NCBI GenBank assembly: GCA_964523015.1
Contig: CAZFXN010000045.1
Coordinates: 1-23,271, forward strand
DNA from: JAWXBT01 sp964523015
Lineage (GTDB): Bacteria; Bdellovibrionota_C; UBA2361; J135
Direction of reading: 5' to 3'
DNA length: 23,271 bases
The translations under genes and the position numbers were made by a program. Shown here piece after piece: positions 15,138-22,262 of this stretch. Below the pieces are notes generated by a model. It was given only the letters and a program-made list of their open reading frames with translations. It did no database searches and had not been told where the DNA came from. Numbering within the stretch: the first letter of the stretch is position 1; each line of letters opens with the position of its first letter.

Positions 15138-16430
15138 TTAGTTAACAGTTTTAATATAGGCGATGATGCTTGCAATCTCTTCCTCGCTAAGCTGTCCTTG
15201 AAATGATGGCATTGATGGGGCAAAACCCTCAACGACCTGCGCCATCGGCTCAAGTATGGAATGTTTGAGATACTCATCATCTGCTTCATAGGAGGATCCG
15301 TCAGCAAGTTTACCTTTGCGACCATAAAGTCCTTTAAAGGTAGGACCAATTAGTTTATTTCCATCAACGCTATGACATGCGCCACAAGCTTTTTCTTGCA
15401 CGAGAAGTTTTCCTAACTCAGGAGGTGTCAGTTTAGATCTATCAACAGGAGCTGCTGCTACAGGATCGGCACTAGCCGGAGCGATTGTAGTTTTTTCAAG
15501 ACTCTTAATATAAGAGATCAGTGCCTTGATATCTTCAATCGGAAGTTGTCCCTCATAGGATGGCATCAATGGACCATACCCCATAACTATCTGTAAGTTT
15601 GGGTTAACAATGGATGACTCTATATAATTTTCATCAACTGTTACTTCAGTGCCATCAGTGAGTTTTTCCTTTTTACCCCAAAGACCCGCAAAAGATGGCC
15701 CGACCTTTCTAGATCCGTCAACAGAGTGACAGGTAATACAGTTTTGTTGTTCATAGAGAGCCATTCCCTTTTCCTCTGCCCCCATTCTACTCATCATGAA
15801 TTCTTGAGAGTCATCGTTAAGCCAACGATCGTATTCAGCTCCGGATACTACATTCACGCTGAAAAGCATCGTTGAATGGCCTGCTCCACAATACTCAGTG
15901 CAGTAGCCCTGATACCTTCCTGTTTTTACCGGCTCAAACCACACCCTTGTAAAGATAGAAGGTAACACATCGCTCTTTACCCGCATTGCAGGGACAAAGA
16001 AGCTGTGGATAACATCCTTAGATCTCATAGTGAACCGAACAGGCTCACCAACTGGAACTGTTACTTCGTTAAGAGTTTTCTTTCCGTTTGGATACTCAAA
16101 ACTCCAAGAGAACTGATCGGCGGTCACTGAGAGCTCCATCGCTTTATCAGGTGGCGTTCTAATATCTCTATAAACAAGCAGCCCCTCCACCGCAACAAAG
16201 ATACAGATAATAGTTGGCACAACAGTCCAGATTGCCTCCAACTTGTGATCCCCTAGTATCTGAGGGGTTTTGTGATCCTTTCCATCACGTCGCCGATAAA
16301 TAATTGCAAAGAGGACAGCTGCGCCAAAGATTGCAACTGTAAAAAATACCGAGATGTCAGTTATCCAATGATGGATCCAATCTACATCTGGAGCAAAAGT
16401 TGATGCCTGTTCAGGCAGATAACGAAACAT
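15138..16430 (-). CDS. coxB: cytochrome c oxidase subunit II with two cytochrome c domains
   Basis: 430 residues. Two membrane helices (about 24-45, 68-88) are followed by the periplasmic cupredoxin with CuA ligands His142, Cys177, Glu179, Cys181, His185 and Met188 (YCTEYCGAGHSTM). Two class I cytochrome c domains are then joined by an Ala/Pro linker (about 313-335): domain 1 has CITCH (231-235) and axial Met289, domain 2 has CGACH (349-353) and axial Met407. The two domains are alike throughout (CHSVDG, VGP/IGP, KLTDG/KLADG, LMPSYEGQL/SMPSFQGQL), so they arose by tandem duplication. The enzyme is thus a di-haem-c caa3-type oxidase whose cytochrome c electron carrier is tethered. No classical signal peptide. 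ATG 16430 has CGGAGAG about 10 nt upstream. Confidence 0.97.
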   Translation of the reverse strand: MFRYLPEQASTFAPDVDWIHHWITDISVFFTVAIFGAAVLFAIIYRRRDGKDHKTPQILGDHKLEAIWTVVPTIICIFVAVEGLLVYRDIRTPPDKAMELSVTADQFSWSFEYPNGKKTLNEVTVPVGEPVRFTMRSKDVIHSFFVPAMRVKSDVLPSIFTRVWFEPVKTGRYQGYCTEYCGAGHSTMLFSVNVVSGAEYDRWLNDDSQEFMMSRMGAEEKGMALYEQQNCITCHSVDGSRKVGPSFAGLWGKKEKLTDGTEVTVDENYIESSIVNPNLQIVMGYGPLMPSYEGQLPIEDIKALISYIKSLEKTTIAPASADPVAAAPVDRSKLTPPELGKLLVQEKACGACHSVDGNKLIGPTFKGLYGRKGKLADGSSYEADDEYLKHSILEPMAQVVEGFAPSMPSFQGQLSEEEIASIIAYIKTVN

Positions 16431-16465
16431 AGCCTACATCTCTCCGAGAAAATCCTTTTCAAAAA

Positions 16466-17278
16466 TCAGATCCTATACCGCCGCCACATTGTGCCAAAAA
16501 AAGCTACTAAGGCAAGAAGAGTAACAACTCCACCAGCTGTCATAATATTCAAAGCGACCCAAGTATACTTACCTTTAGTCGGATCAAAGCGAAAGCAGTA
16601 AAGAAGCACCTGATCGACAAAAGTTCCTACCTCTCCATTAGAAGCCTCAACAATAGCCAATCTAAGATCGCGAGGATTAAATTCAATCCCTAAAAAATAA
16701 TGGGCTATTTTTCCCTGTGGCGTAAGAATCATCATTACGGCGGTATGAGCAAAATCCTTCTCTCCATCAGACTTGTAGTGAAATCCCAGAGTAGACATAA
16801 CTTTTCGAATAGGATCTGCTTCGCCAACAAGATAGGTAAATTGGTCATCTCTTATCTGTTTGTCTGCTAAAAGTTTAACTCTCTCAGCCTTTCTTTTTGC
16901 AGCTAACGCGGAGTCCTCTCTAGAATCAATGCTCATAAAAATAAGCCTGTAATCGGTGCCCATTAAAAGAGTAACTTGAGTAAGAGCATCAAAGACCCCA
17001 GTACTAAGAAGTCCACATAATCTTGGGCATTCATAGTAAACTGGCAAGATAATTGTCGGCCTGCCGGGTAGCATAAAATTTGAAAGTGGTCCGGTATTTC
17101 CAGCACTATCTGTAAACTCTGTTGAGAGATCTACTTGCTGAGAGATGTGTGGGGCGACTCCAACAACGCCTGTCATAGCTGCAGGATCTTCGATCCCATA
17201 AACGGTGCCACAAAATAGAGAGACACCTACAATAATGTAGCTTAGTAATACGTCTTTAATTGTATGAATAGCTTTCAT
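16466..17278 (-). CDS. sco: SCO-family copper chaperone for CuA, membrane anchored at the C-terminus
   Basis: A thioredoxin-fold SCO1/SenC protein with the copper site Cys100-Pro-Arg-Leu-Cys104 and His194 (numbering from an upstream TTG at 17326), which loads or reduces the CuA centre of CoxB. I place the start at ATG 17278 (residue 17 of that longer frame), because the product then begins with a normal signal peptide (MKAIHTIKDVLL, hydrophobic core, VYG cleavage site). Neither start has a clear Shine-Dalgarno. Unlike mitochondrial SCO1, there is a C-terminal hydrophobic helix (about 257-279) ending in RRYRI, so it is probably anchored at the tail after signal cleavage. It is first in the oxidase operon, divergent from a DtxR-like regulator. 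Confidence 0.93.
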   Translation of the reverse strand: MKAIHTIKDVLLSYIIVGVSLFCGTVYGIEDPAAMTGVVGVAPHISQQVDLSTEFTDSAGNTGPLSNFMLPGRPTIILPVYYECPRLCGLLSTGVFDALTQVTLLMGTDYRLIFMSIDSREDSALAAKRKAERVKLLADKQIRDDQFTYLVGEADPIRKVMSTLGFHYKSDGEKDFAHTAVMMILTPQGKIAHYFLGIEFNPRDLRLAIVEASNGEVGTFVDQVLLYCFRFDPTKGKYTWVALNIMTAGGVVTLLALVAFFGTMWRRYRI

Positions 17279-17528
17279 TTTAAAATTTGGCTTTAATTTA
17301 TTTTTAGCACCAGGATGTTTATACAAAGCAGGAACAAAGACAAGCGTTCAGAAACTATCGCTTTTGTTAAATTATTATCTAAGACGGAGATCAGAACAAC
17401 AAGTTAGATCCTCAAATTTAATCGTCTTGTTATATGGCCACTCAAAACATCTGTTTACTATATGCATGCAAATGCTTGCTTAGGTAAAGGTTTCTTTATA
17501 GACTGCATCATTCGTTATAGGAGATATT
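17279..17528. promoter_or_regulatory. divergent promoter region of the cox operon and the DtxR-like gene
   Basis: 250 bp head-to-head spacer that must hold promoters for both directions. The best operator-like element is the imperfect palindrome GCATGCAAATGCTTGC (17464-17479, 12 of 16 symmetric), 50 bp before the regulator start. AGGAG at 17519-17523 is the ribosome site of the regulator. No clear -35/-10 pair was identified. Confidence 0.35.
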
Positions 17529-18071
17529 ATGGATGTCTGGAAACAGTTTGAAGAGAACGGAATTACTCACAGCGCAGCTCATCACCTATTAGCAGTATTA
17601 GACCTAAGAAAGGAGCGTGGATACGCCAGAGTTACTGATGTGGCTAAATATCTAAACATCACTACCGGCAGCGCCTCAACTAATTTAAAAAATCTAAAGC
17701 AGAAAGGACTAGTTGTTGAGGATGAAAATAAATTTCTAGTACTCTCTGATAAGGGTGACATGCTTGCCCGGGCCGTTGTTGCGCGAAAAGAGATCTTTAA
17801 AAAATTCCTAACTAACTATCTCCATGTTAGCGAAGATCAGGCTGAACTTGATTCTTGTAAAACAGAGCATCTCTTAAGTCATGAGACGAGTGAGCGACTG
17901 ATCGCCTTTCTTCAAGTCTTAGCAAAAGACTGCACGGTGGATTGGGCAAAGTTTGATCCGATGCTTCGAAAAGATGGAAAGCTTGCTACGATCTGTCCTA
18001 TAAATAATGGAAAGTCATCGACAGATAGCTGTGCTGTCTGTGCTGATCACTGCTTGATGCAAGAGTGCTAA
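17529..18071 (+). CDS. DtxR/MntR-family metal-dependent repressor with Cys-rich tail
   Basis: 180 residues. A winged helix occupies about 15-75 (ARVTDVAKYLNITTGSASTN as recognition helix region, then LKQKGLVVE). The dimer/metal domain spans about 80-133, containing ARAVVARKEIFKKFL and DSCKTEHLLS (Cys110, Glu113, His114), the residues that hold Fe(II) or Mn(II) in this family. There is no SH3-like domain, as in MntR. Instead a 45-residue tail bears Cys156, Cys168, Cys171, Cys175 and Cys180 in a C-x2-C-x3-C-x4-C pattern, which could bind Zn or an Fe-S centre. It is divergent from the SCO/cox operon, which suggests control of oxidase or metal-uptake genes; this is inference. Confidence 0.8.
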   Translation: MDVWKQFEENGITHSAAHHLLAVLDLRKERGYARVTDVAKYLNITTGSASTNLKNLKQKGLVVEDENKFLVLSDKGDMLARAVVARKEIFKKFLTNYLHVSEDQAELDSCKTEHLLSHETSERLIAFLQVLAKDCTVDWAKFDPMLRKDGKLATICPINNGKSSTDSCAVCADHCLMQEC

Positions 18072-18104
18072 ATAAAATATTAACTACTAACGAGTTGCAA
18101 AATC

Positions 18105-18536
18105 ATGAAAGCAGAACTTAAAAGCCAACTAAAAGATGCCATGCGTGCTAAAGAGCAAGTAAAGATGGACCTTATTAGAGGCCTTCTTAGCGCAATTCAA
18201 TATGATGAGATTCAAGCGGGTGTGGACGATCTTGATCCAGCCGGGATCCTCGCAGTGCTTAAGCGAGAACTTAAAAAGAAGCAGGAAGAGATTGAATTTG
18301 CTGAAAAAGCTGGGCGTCAAGAAGTAGTCGATCAGGCAAAGAAAGGGCTGGCTATGATTGAATCATTCTTACCAAAGCAGATGAATGCCTCAGATCTCGA
18401 AGCTAGAATCAACGACTTTGTAAAAGCCACACCAGGCACAAACATGGGTGCGGTCATGAAATTTCTAAAAGAAAAATATGACGGGCAGTATGATGGTCGA
18501 TCGGCGAGCGAGTTGGTCAAGAAAGTGCTGGGGTAG
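18105..18536 (+). CDS. yqeY: GatB/YqeY domain protein
   Basis: 143 residues matching full-length YqeY: an N-terminal helical part (MKAELKSQLKDAMRAKEQVK, RGLLSAIQYDEIQ), a long charged helix (AVLKRELKKKQEEIEFAEKAGR), and a C-terminal tRNA-binding-like domain homologous to the tail of GatB (IESFLPKQM, GTNMGAVMKFLKEKYDG, SASELVKKVLG). The function of stand-alone YqeY is not established; it is often near rpsU-dnaG-rpoD, which is not the case here. It follows the DtxR-like gene by 33 bp and may share its transcript. Its last 15 codons and stop are duplicated at 19902-19949. Confidence 0.93.
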   Translation: MKAELKSQLKDAMRAKEQVKMDLIRGLLSAIQYDEIQAGVDDLDPAGILAVLKRELKKKQEEIEFAEKAGRQEVVDQAKKGLAMIESFLPKQMNASDLEARINDFVKATPGTNMGAVMKFLKEKYDGQYDGRSASELVKKVLG

Positions 18537-18586
18537 AAACTCTGCCTTTTTATGGAGTAGATCAATTTTGCACATTCTTAATTAAT

Positions 18587-19771
18587 TTACCTATCTAGGC
18601 TTTGAATTTCAGAGAGTGGCGATACTTTGATCTTGTCACTAAGTTCAAAACTGCTCTCAACAGGCGCCACCACGGTAATTGAATTAATCGGAAGAGACTC
18701 AAGCGCTAAATGCATAGACTTAGTGATACTTGGTGCTGATGAATACTTAAATTCATACGCCATAAGAGCTCCCTTTTCCTGTACCAACAGATCGATCTCC
18801 CCCTGTCCATGCACACCCCAAAAATAGCAGCTCTCACTTTTAGTATTTCTAGTTCGAAGGATCTGCTCAAGAGCAAAGCCCTCCCAGGACGCACCACACT
18901 TCAAGTGAGTAGTTAAGCTTGGGAAATCGTAGACTCCCATAAGTTGATGAAGCAAGCCGGTATCTCGGAAATAAATTTTTGGTGACTTTATCTGCCGCTT
19001 TTTTATATTAGCAAAAAAAGGTTGGAGCTGTCTGACCATAAAGGTGCCACTTAAAAGATCGAGATAACTACGAGCGGTGGTGTCTGCAATACCGAATGAG
19101 CGGGCAAGTTCTGAAGTATTCAGAATGTTTCCGTGGGTGTGGACAAGCATCATCCAGAATCGCCGCAATGTCTCTGCTGGAATACTCAATCCAAGATTTG
19201 GGATATCTTGCTCAAGATAAGTTCTAACGTACTCCCCGAGCCATCGAAAAGCGCCTTCATCGCTCTCAGCTAAATATGCAAGTGGATAGCCCCCACGCAA
19301 CCAAAGTCTATTTTGAGCAGAACCTACTTGATTAGATACAGAATCAGTTTGGTCTATTTCATTTAGTGAAAAAGGGTGCACCTCAAGGTAAGAAATTCTT
19401 CCTGCTAAAGATTCCGAGGTCTGTTGAATAAGTTCACGGGAAGCACTGCCTAGAATAAGAAGTTTAAGTTTATTATTAGGTCGATCAATTAGGTAGCGAA
19501 GGATTGGAAAAAGATCTGGACGACGTTGTACTTCATCAATAACGACAAGCCCCTCCAGAGAAGAAAGTGCCAATTTGGGATCATCCAGCCTCCGTAAGGC
19601 AGTCGGATCCTCAAGATCAAAGTAGTTTGTCTGCCACGGAAAATTCTCAATGCGGCTACAATAACTACGAGCAATTGTAGTTTTTCCAACCTGCCGTGAC
19701 CCTAAAAGCGCTGTAATTTTAAAGAGTCTAAATTCCTCATCAATCCTCTCTAAATATCTCATTTCATTCAT
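18587..19771 (-). CDS. AAA_14/DUF4143-type ATPase, first copy
   Basis: 394 residues. Walker A GSRQVGKTT (24-32), Walker B LVVIDEVQ (75-82), sensor LILGSAS (105-111), then SLAGR (121-125), a winged-helix-like linker (about 195-245), and a DUF4143 C-terminus with GEIDLLV (324-330) and YEFKYS (339-344), the pattern of a PD-(D/E)xK nuclease-like core. Such proteins are common accessory genes of unknown role and spread readily between genomes. ATG 19771 has no Shine-Dalgarno and lies inside an inverted repeat. It is convergent with yqeY, and a copy of the yqeY 3' end lies just behind it, so the gene is bracketed by yqeY tails. Confidence 0.85.
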   Translation of the reverse strand: MNEMRYLERIDEEFRLFKITALLGSRQVGKTTIARSYCSRIENFPWQTNYFDLEDPTALRRLDDPKLALSSLEGLVVIDEVQRRPDLFPILRYLIDRPNNKLKLLILGSASRELIQQTSESLAGRISYLEVHPFSLNEIDQTDSVSNQVGSAQNRLWLRGGYPLAYLAESDEGAFRWLGEYVRTYLEQDIPNLGLSIPAETLRRFWMMLVHTHGNILNTSELARSFGIADTTARSYLDLLSGTFMVRQLQPFFANIKKRQIKSPKIYFRDTGLLHQLMGVYDFPSLTTHLKCGASWEGFALEQILRTRNTKSESCYFWGVHGQGEIDLLVQEKGALMAYEFKYSSAPSITKSMHLALESLPINSITVVAPVESSFELSDKIKVSPLSEIQSLDR

Positions 19772-19792
19772 GAAATGACTATATCATGAAAT
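19761..19792. promoter_or_regulatory. inverted repeat over the start codon of the first ATPase gene, plus a half site
   Basis: ATTTCAT (19761-19767) and ATGAAAT (19770-19776) are complementary around 2 nt and include the initiator ATG. A further TCATGAAAT half site lies at 19784-19792. It looks like an operator that overlaps the translation start. Confidence 0.5.
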
Positions 19793-19901
19793 CTCAGTGC
19801 TGACAACCGAATCTTCATGGGATCAAAGAGCAATCTACCTAATTCTCCTGTGTGGGCAAATGGTTACACTGTGTTTAGAGAGTATAAGTTTAAATTAGCT
19901 G

Positions 19902-19949
19902 TATGATGGAAGATCGGCAAGCGAGTTGGTGAAAAAGGTGTTGGGATAA
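19902..19949 (+). pseudogene. yqeY: duplicate of the yqeY 3' end
   Basis: Translation gives YDGRSASELVKKVLG and a stop, identical to the last 15 residues of YqeY (18489-18536). The DNA differs at 9 of 48 positions, every one silent (Gly, Arg, Ala, Val, Lys, Lys, Leu, Gly and stop codons). Homology ends abruptly at the G before the Tyr codon on the 5' side and just after the stop on the 3' side. There is no start codon or remaining gene, so it is a remnant. Confidence 0.9.
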
Positions 19950-19977
19950 TTTGAGTTCCATATCCTAAAGACTGAAC

Positions 19978-21141
19978 CTAAGGCACTAAGCCAAATTCTT
20001 TAAGCCCCTCCTGCCATGGAAAAACTTCGACCGTGCCGTAACGGAGATTCTCTGTCCCATTATAAAAACAGAGGGCTTTGGATCTGTTAATATCTCCACT
20101 AAGTTTAGCAAGATTTGTAAACTGCTCTGCCCTTACTGATGTTCCAGATTTAATCTCAATGCAAAGCGTTTCTTTTCCTGCCCTTTCTATGATTAGATCA
20201 ATCTCTGCACCATCTTTAGTTAGAAGGTATGATATTTGAAACTGTCCAGTTTGGTATTCAAGCCCAGCTCGAATTTGAGTTACGAGAAAAGTTTCGAAAG
20301 CTTCTCCAAACGCTGCCGTTGAAGGCCTTAGCTCAACTCCGAGAGTTTTTTGTAATGAATGAACCAATCCAGTATCAATCCAATAGAATTTGGCGTTCTG
20401 ACGTTGTCTTTTCCTAATTGAAAGATGAAACGCCTCTAGTCGAAATCCAAGCAAGGTATCTTCAATAATCTCAAAGTAATTTCTAACATTTGACGGATCG
20501 GTATTAATATCTGCCGCAATTTTAGAAGCATTTATTATTTTACCATTCATTTGTGCTGCTGCATGTAAGAAACGACGAAATGGGGGAAGCTTTCGCACTA
20601 TCTGCTCGGCGACTATTTCCTCTTGAACATAGACATCAGAATACGATTGTAAAAATTTAAGGCGCTCATCATCTTCGCTAAGAGTGACAAGCTCAGGCAA
20701 CGTCCCCCATTGCAGTGCTGATTGTAAGGAAAAATCCTCCCCTACCTCAGTAAATAAAAGAGGAAAGAGTCGGTAGACTGAGGCCCGTCCAGCCAGCATG
20801 TTTGCTGCACCACGCTTAAGTTTTCTGGCACTTGAACCAGTCAATGCAAAAATTACCTTCTCTTTTTGAATTAACTTATGAACAATATCGAGTAATGCAG
20901 GAACTCGTTGAACTTCATCAATGACTATTACCTTTTTAGATTTGATTGCTGGTCTTATTAACGGCTCTAATTCATTAGGATAAGCTTGAAGTTGTTCAAA
21001 AAGTCTTGGATCCAGCAGATCGACTACAAATGCCTCCTGTGGGCTAAAAAGCACCTCTAGTAAGGTACTTTTCCCTGTTGCTCTTGCTCCAAAGAGAAAA
21101 AAGCTTCTTTTTTTCCATATGTTAAGAGATCTAGGGTACAT
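19978..21141 (-). CDS. AAA_14/DUF4143-type ATPase, second copy
   Basis: 387 residues with the same domain order as the gene to its left but little sequence identity: Walker A GARATGKST (18-26), Walker B VIVIDEVQ (71-78), sensor ALTGSSARKLKRG (99-111), LAGRA (116-120), linker helices, and C-terminal GAEIDLIIE (311-319) with CIEIKSG (327-333) forming the nuclease-like D-ExK pattern. In this type the segment after Walker A continues YVQEEIVAEQ at 171-180. It is 33 bp downstream of the sirtuin gene on the same strand. There is no Shine-Dalgarno, and its ATG closes one arm of a 13-bp inverted repeat. Confidence 0.85.
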   Translation of the reverse strand: MYPRSLNIWKKRSFFLFGARATGKSTLLEVLFSPQEAFVVDLLDPRLFEQLQAYPNELEPLIRPAIKSKKVIVIDEVQRVPALLDIVHKLIQKEKVIFALTGSSARKLKRGAANMLAGRASVYRLFPLLFTEVGEDFSLQSALQWGTLPELVTLSEDDERLKFLQSYSDVYVQEEIVAEQIVRKLPPFRRFLHAAAQMNGKIINASKIAADINTDPSNVRNYFEIIEDTLLGFRLEAFHLSIRKRQRQNAKFYWIDTGLVHSLQKTLGVELRPSTAAFGEAFETFLVTQIRAGLEYQTGQFQISYLLTKDGAEIDLIIERAGKETLCIEIKSGTSVRAEQFTNLAKLSGDINRSKALCFYNGTENLRYGTVEVFPWQEGLKEFGLVP

Positions 21142-21173
21142 AATCCCAAAATGTACGCCTTTTTGGGATTATG
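21139..21173. promoter_or_regulatory. 13-bp perfect inverted repeat including the ATG of the second ATPase
   Basis: CATAATCCCAAAA (21139-21151) and TTTTGGGATTATG (21161-21173), loop 9 nt. It fills the space between the sirtuin stop and the ATPase start. In mRNA the start codon and the only GGG before it would be base-paired. It could be an operator, or an RNA switch for translation. Confidence 0.65.
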
Positions 21174-21174
21174 A

Positions 21175-21870
21175 TCAACATGAAATTATTGAATAAATCT
21201 CCTCCACCAATCTAGGCACCCCCTTACTAGCAGTCTCTTCGATTGAGACAACCTTTCTTCGTGATTGAATCGAGCTGGCCTTTGGATCAACTAAATATAT
21301 TGAGGAACTCTCTGGCACAAACTCGACAAGGCTTGCTGCCGGGTAAACGACTAAAGATGTCCCGATAATTATAAAAATATCAGCCTTAGCAGTGATCGAG
21401 ATGGCCTCATCCATGGCTGGAACAGGTTCACCAAACCAAACGATATGTGGTCTTAGCTGAGATCCTCGATTGCATCGATCCCCCATCTTTATCTCAGAAC
21501 CATCGATATCGTATATAAGTCTTGGATCGTAGGAGCTTTGAGATTTTGTGATTATGCCGTGCAGATGAAGAACATTTTTCGAGCCAGCACGCTCATGAAG
21601 GTTATCAATATTTTGGGTGATAATATCTACTGAGAATTTCTCCTCTAGCTTAGTAAGAGCTTTATGGCCATCATTTGGGCTGGCTGACAGGACTGCTTTT
21701 CTTCTCTCGTTATAAAATCGCTGCACTAACTCAGGATCTCTTCTCCATGCCTCAGGAGTTGCAACATCCTCAACATTATACCCCTCCCAAAGGCCATCAT
21801 TGTCACGAAAAGTCTTAAGGCCGCTTTCGGCAGAGATACCGGCACCTGTTAAAACTACAATTCTTTTCAT
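21175..21870 (-). CDS. cobB: Sir2-family NAD-dependent protein deacylase lacking the Zn cysteines
   Basis: 231 residues with the sirtuin Rossmann fold: TGAGISAESGLKTFRD (8-23), TQNIDNLH (85-92), catalytic His104 (LHLHG), and GTSLVVYPAA (170-179). Tyr53 and Arg56 (FYNERR) match the Tyr/Arg pair that in CobB and SIRT5 selects acidic acyl groups such as succinyl-lysine. The small domain has one cysteine only (Cys133, GDRCNRGSQ) in place of the usual four that bind Zn, and continues LRPHIVWFGEPVP. Zn-less forms like this are known in some bacterial groups. Likely a cytosolic deacylase. Probably co-transcribed with the ATPase downstream (33 bp). Confidence 0.93.
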   Translation of the reverse strand: MKRIVVLTGAGISAESGLKTFRDNDGLWEGYNVEDVATPEAWRRDPELVQRFYNERRKAVLSASPNDGHKALTKLEEKFSVDIITQNIDNLHERAGSKNVLHLHGIITKSQSSYDPRLIYDIDGSEIKMGDRCNRGSQLRPHIVWFGEPVPAMDEAISITAKADIFIIIGTSLVVYPAASLVEFVPESSSIYLVDPKASSIQSRRKVVSIEETASKGVPRLVEEIYSIISC

Positions 21871-22262
21871 ATATTAAGCACCATTTAAAATCACTGGGTT
21901 GACTAGCATCGGCCCAACGATATACTTGCCCTTCGGAATTTATACCGTTTTCGCTCTTTTATAATCAACAATATTTGTAGTTTAAGCCATCTGCTTGAGC
22001 AGCGAGTCGTTATTTTTACTCACACTCTCTACTCAAGCAAGATGTGCCAGATTAAGGTTTTTTACTGCGCTGTGTTTACTGAAGAATGTGTTTGCTCAAG
22101 AATGTGCTGAAGAATTTATGGTGACGTCGTTTAAAGTAACCACAGCGTAGTATATCTAGGTAAGATTCAATCTTGCCGTACTTCGCTTAGAATCGAGAGG
22201 ACTTAAGAAGAAGGAGTGCGTTCATACCCATCAGAGAGGGGATTTCATCAAAGGATCCCAAA
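21871..22262. other. intergenic region left of the GC-rich gene
   Basis: 392 bp. It has an imperfect repeat at about 22078-22117 (CTGAAGAATGTGTTT, GCTCAAGAATGTG, CTGAAGAATTT) and a near-perfect 9-bp hairpin at 22159-22177 (GGTAAGATT, C, AATCTTGCC). An open frame continues upstream of 22263 to at least 22215 without an ATG, with AAGGAG at 22211-22216. No RNA gene was recognised. Confidence 0.4.

Noticed and set aside
17279..17326. TTG start at 17326 for the SCO gene
   Set aside because: It would put 16 polar residues before a normal signal peptide and has no ribosome site; ATG 17278 is better.
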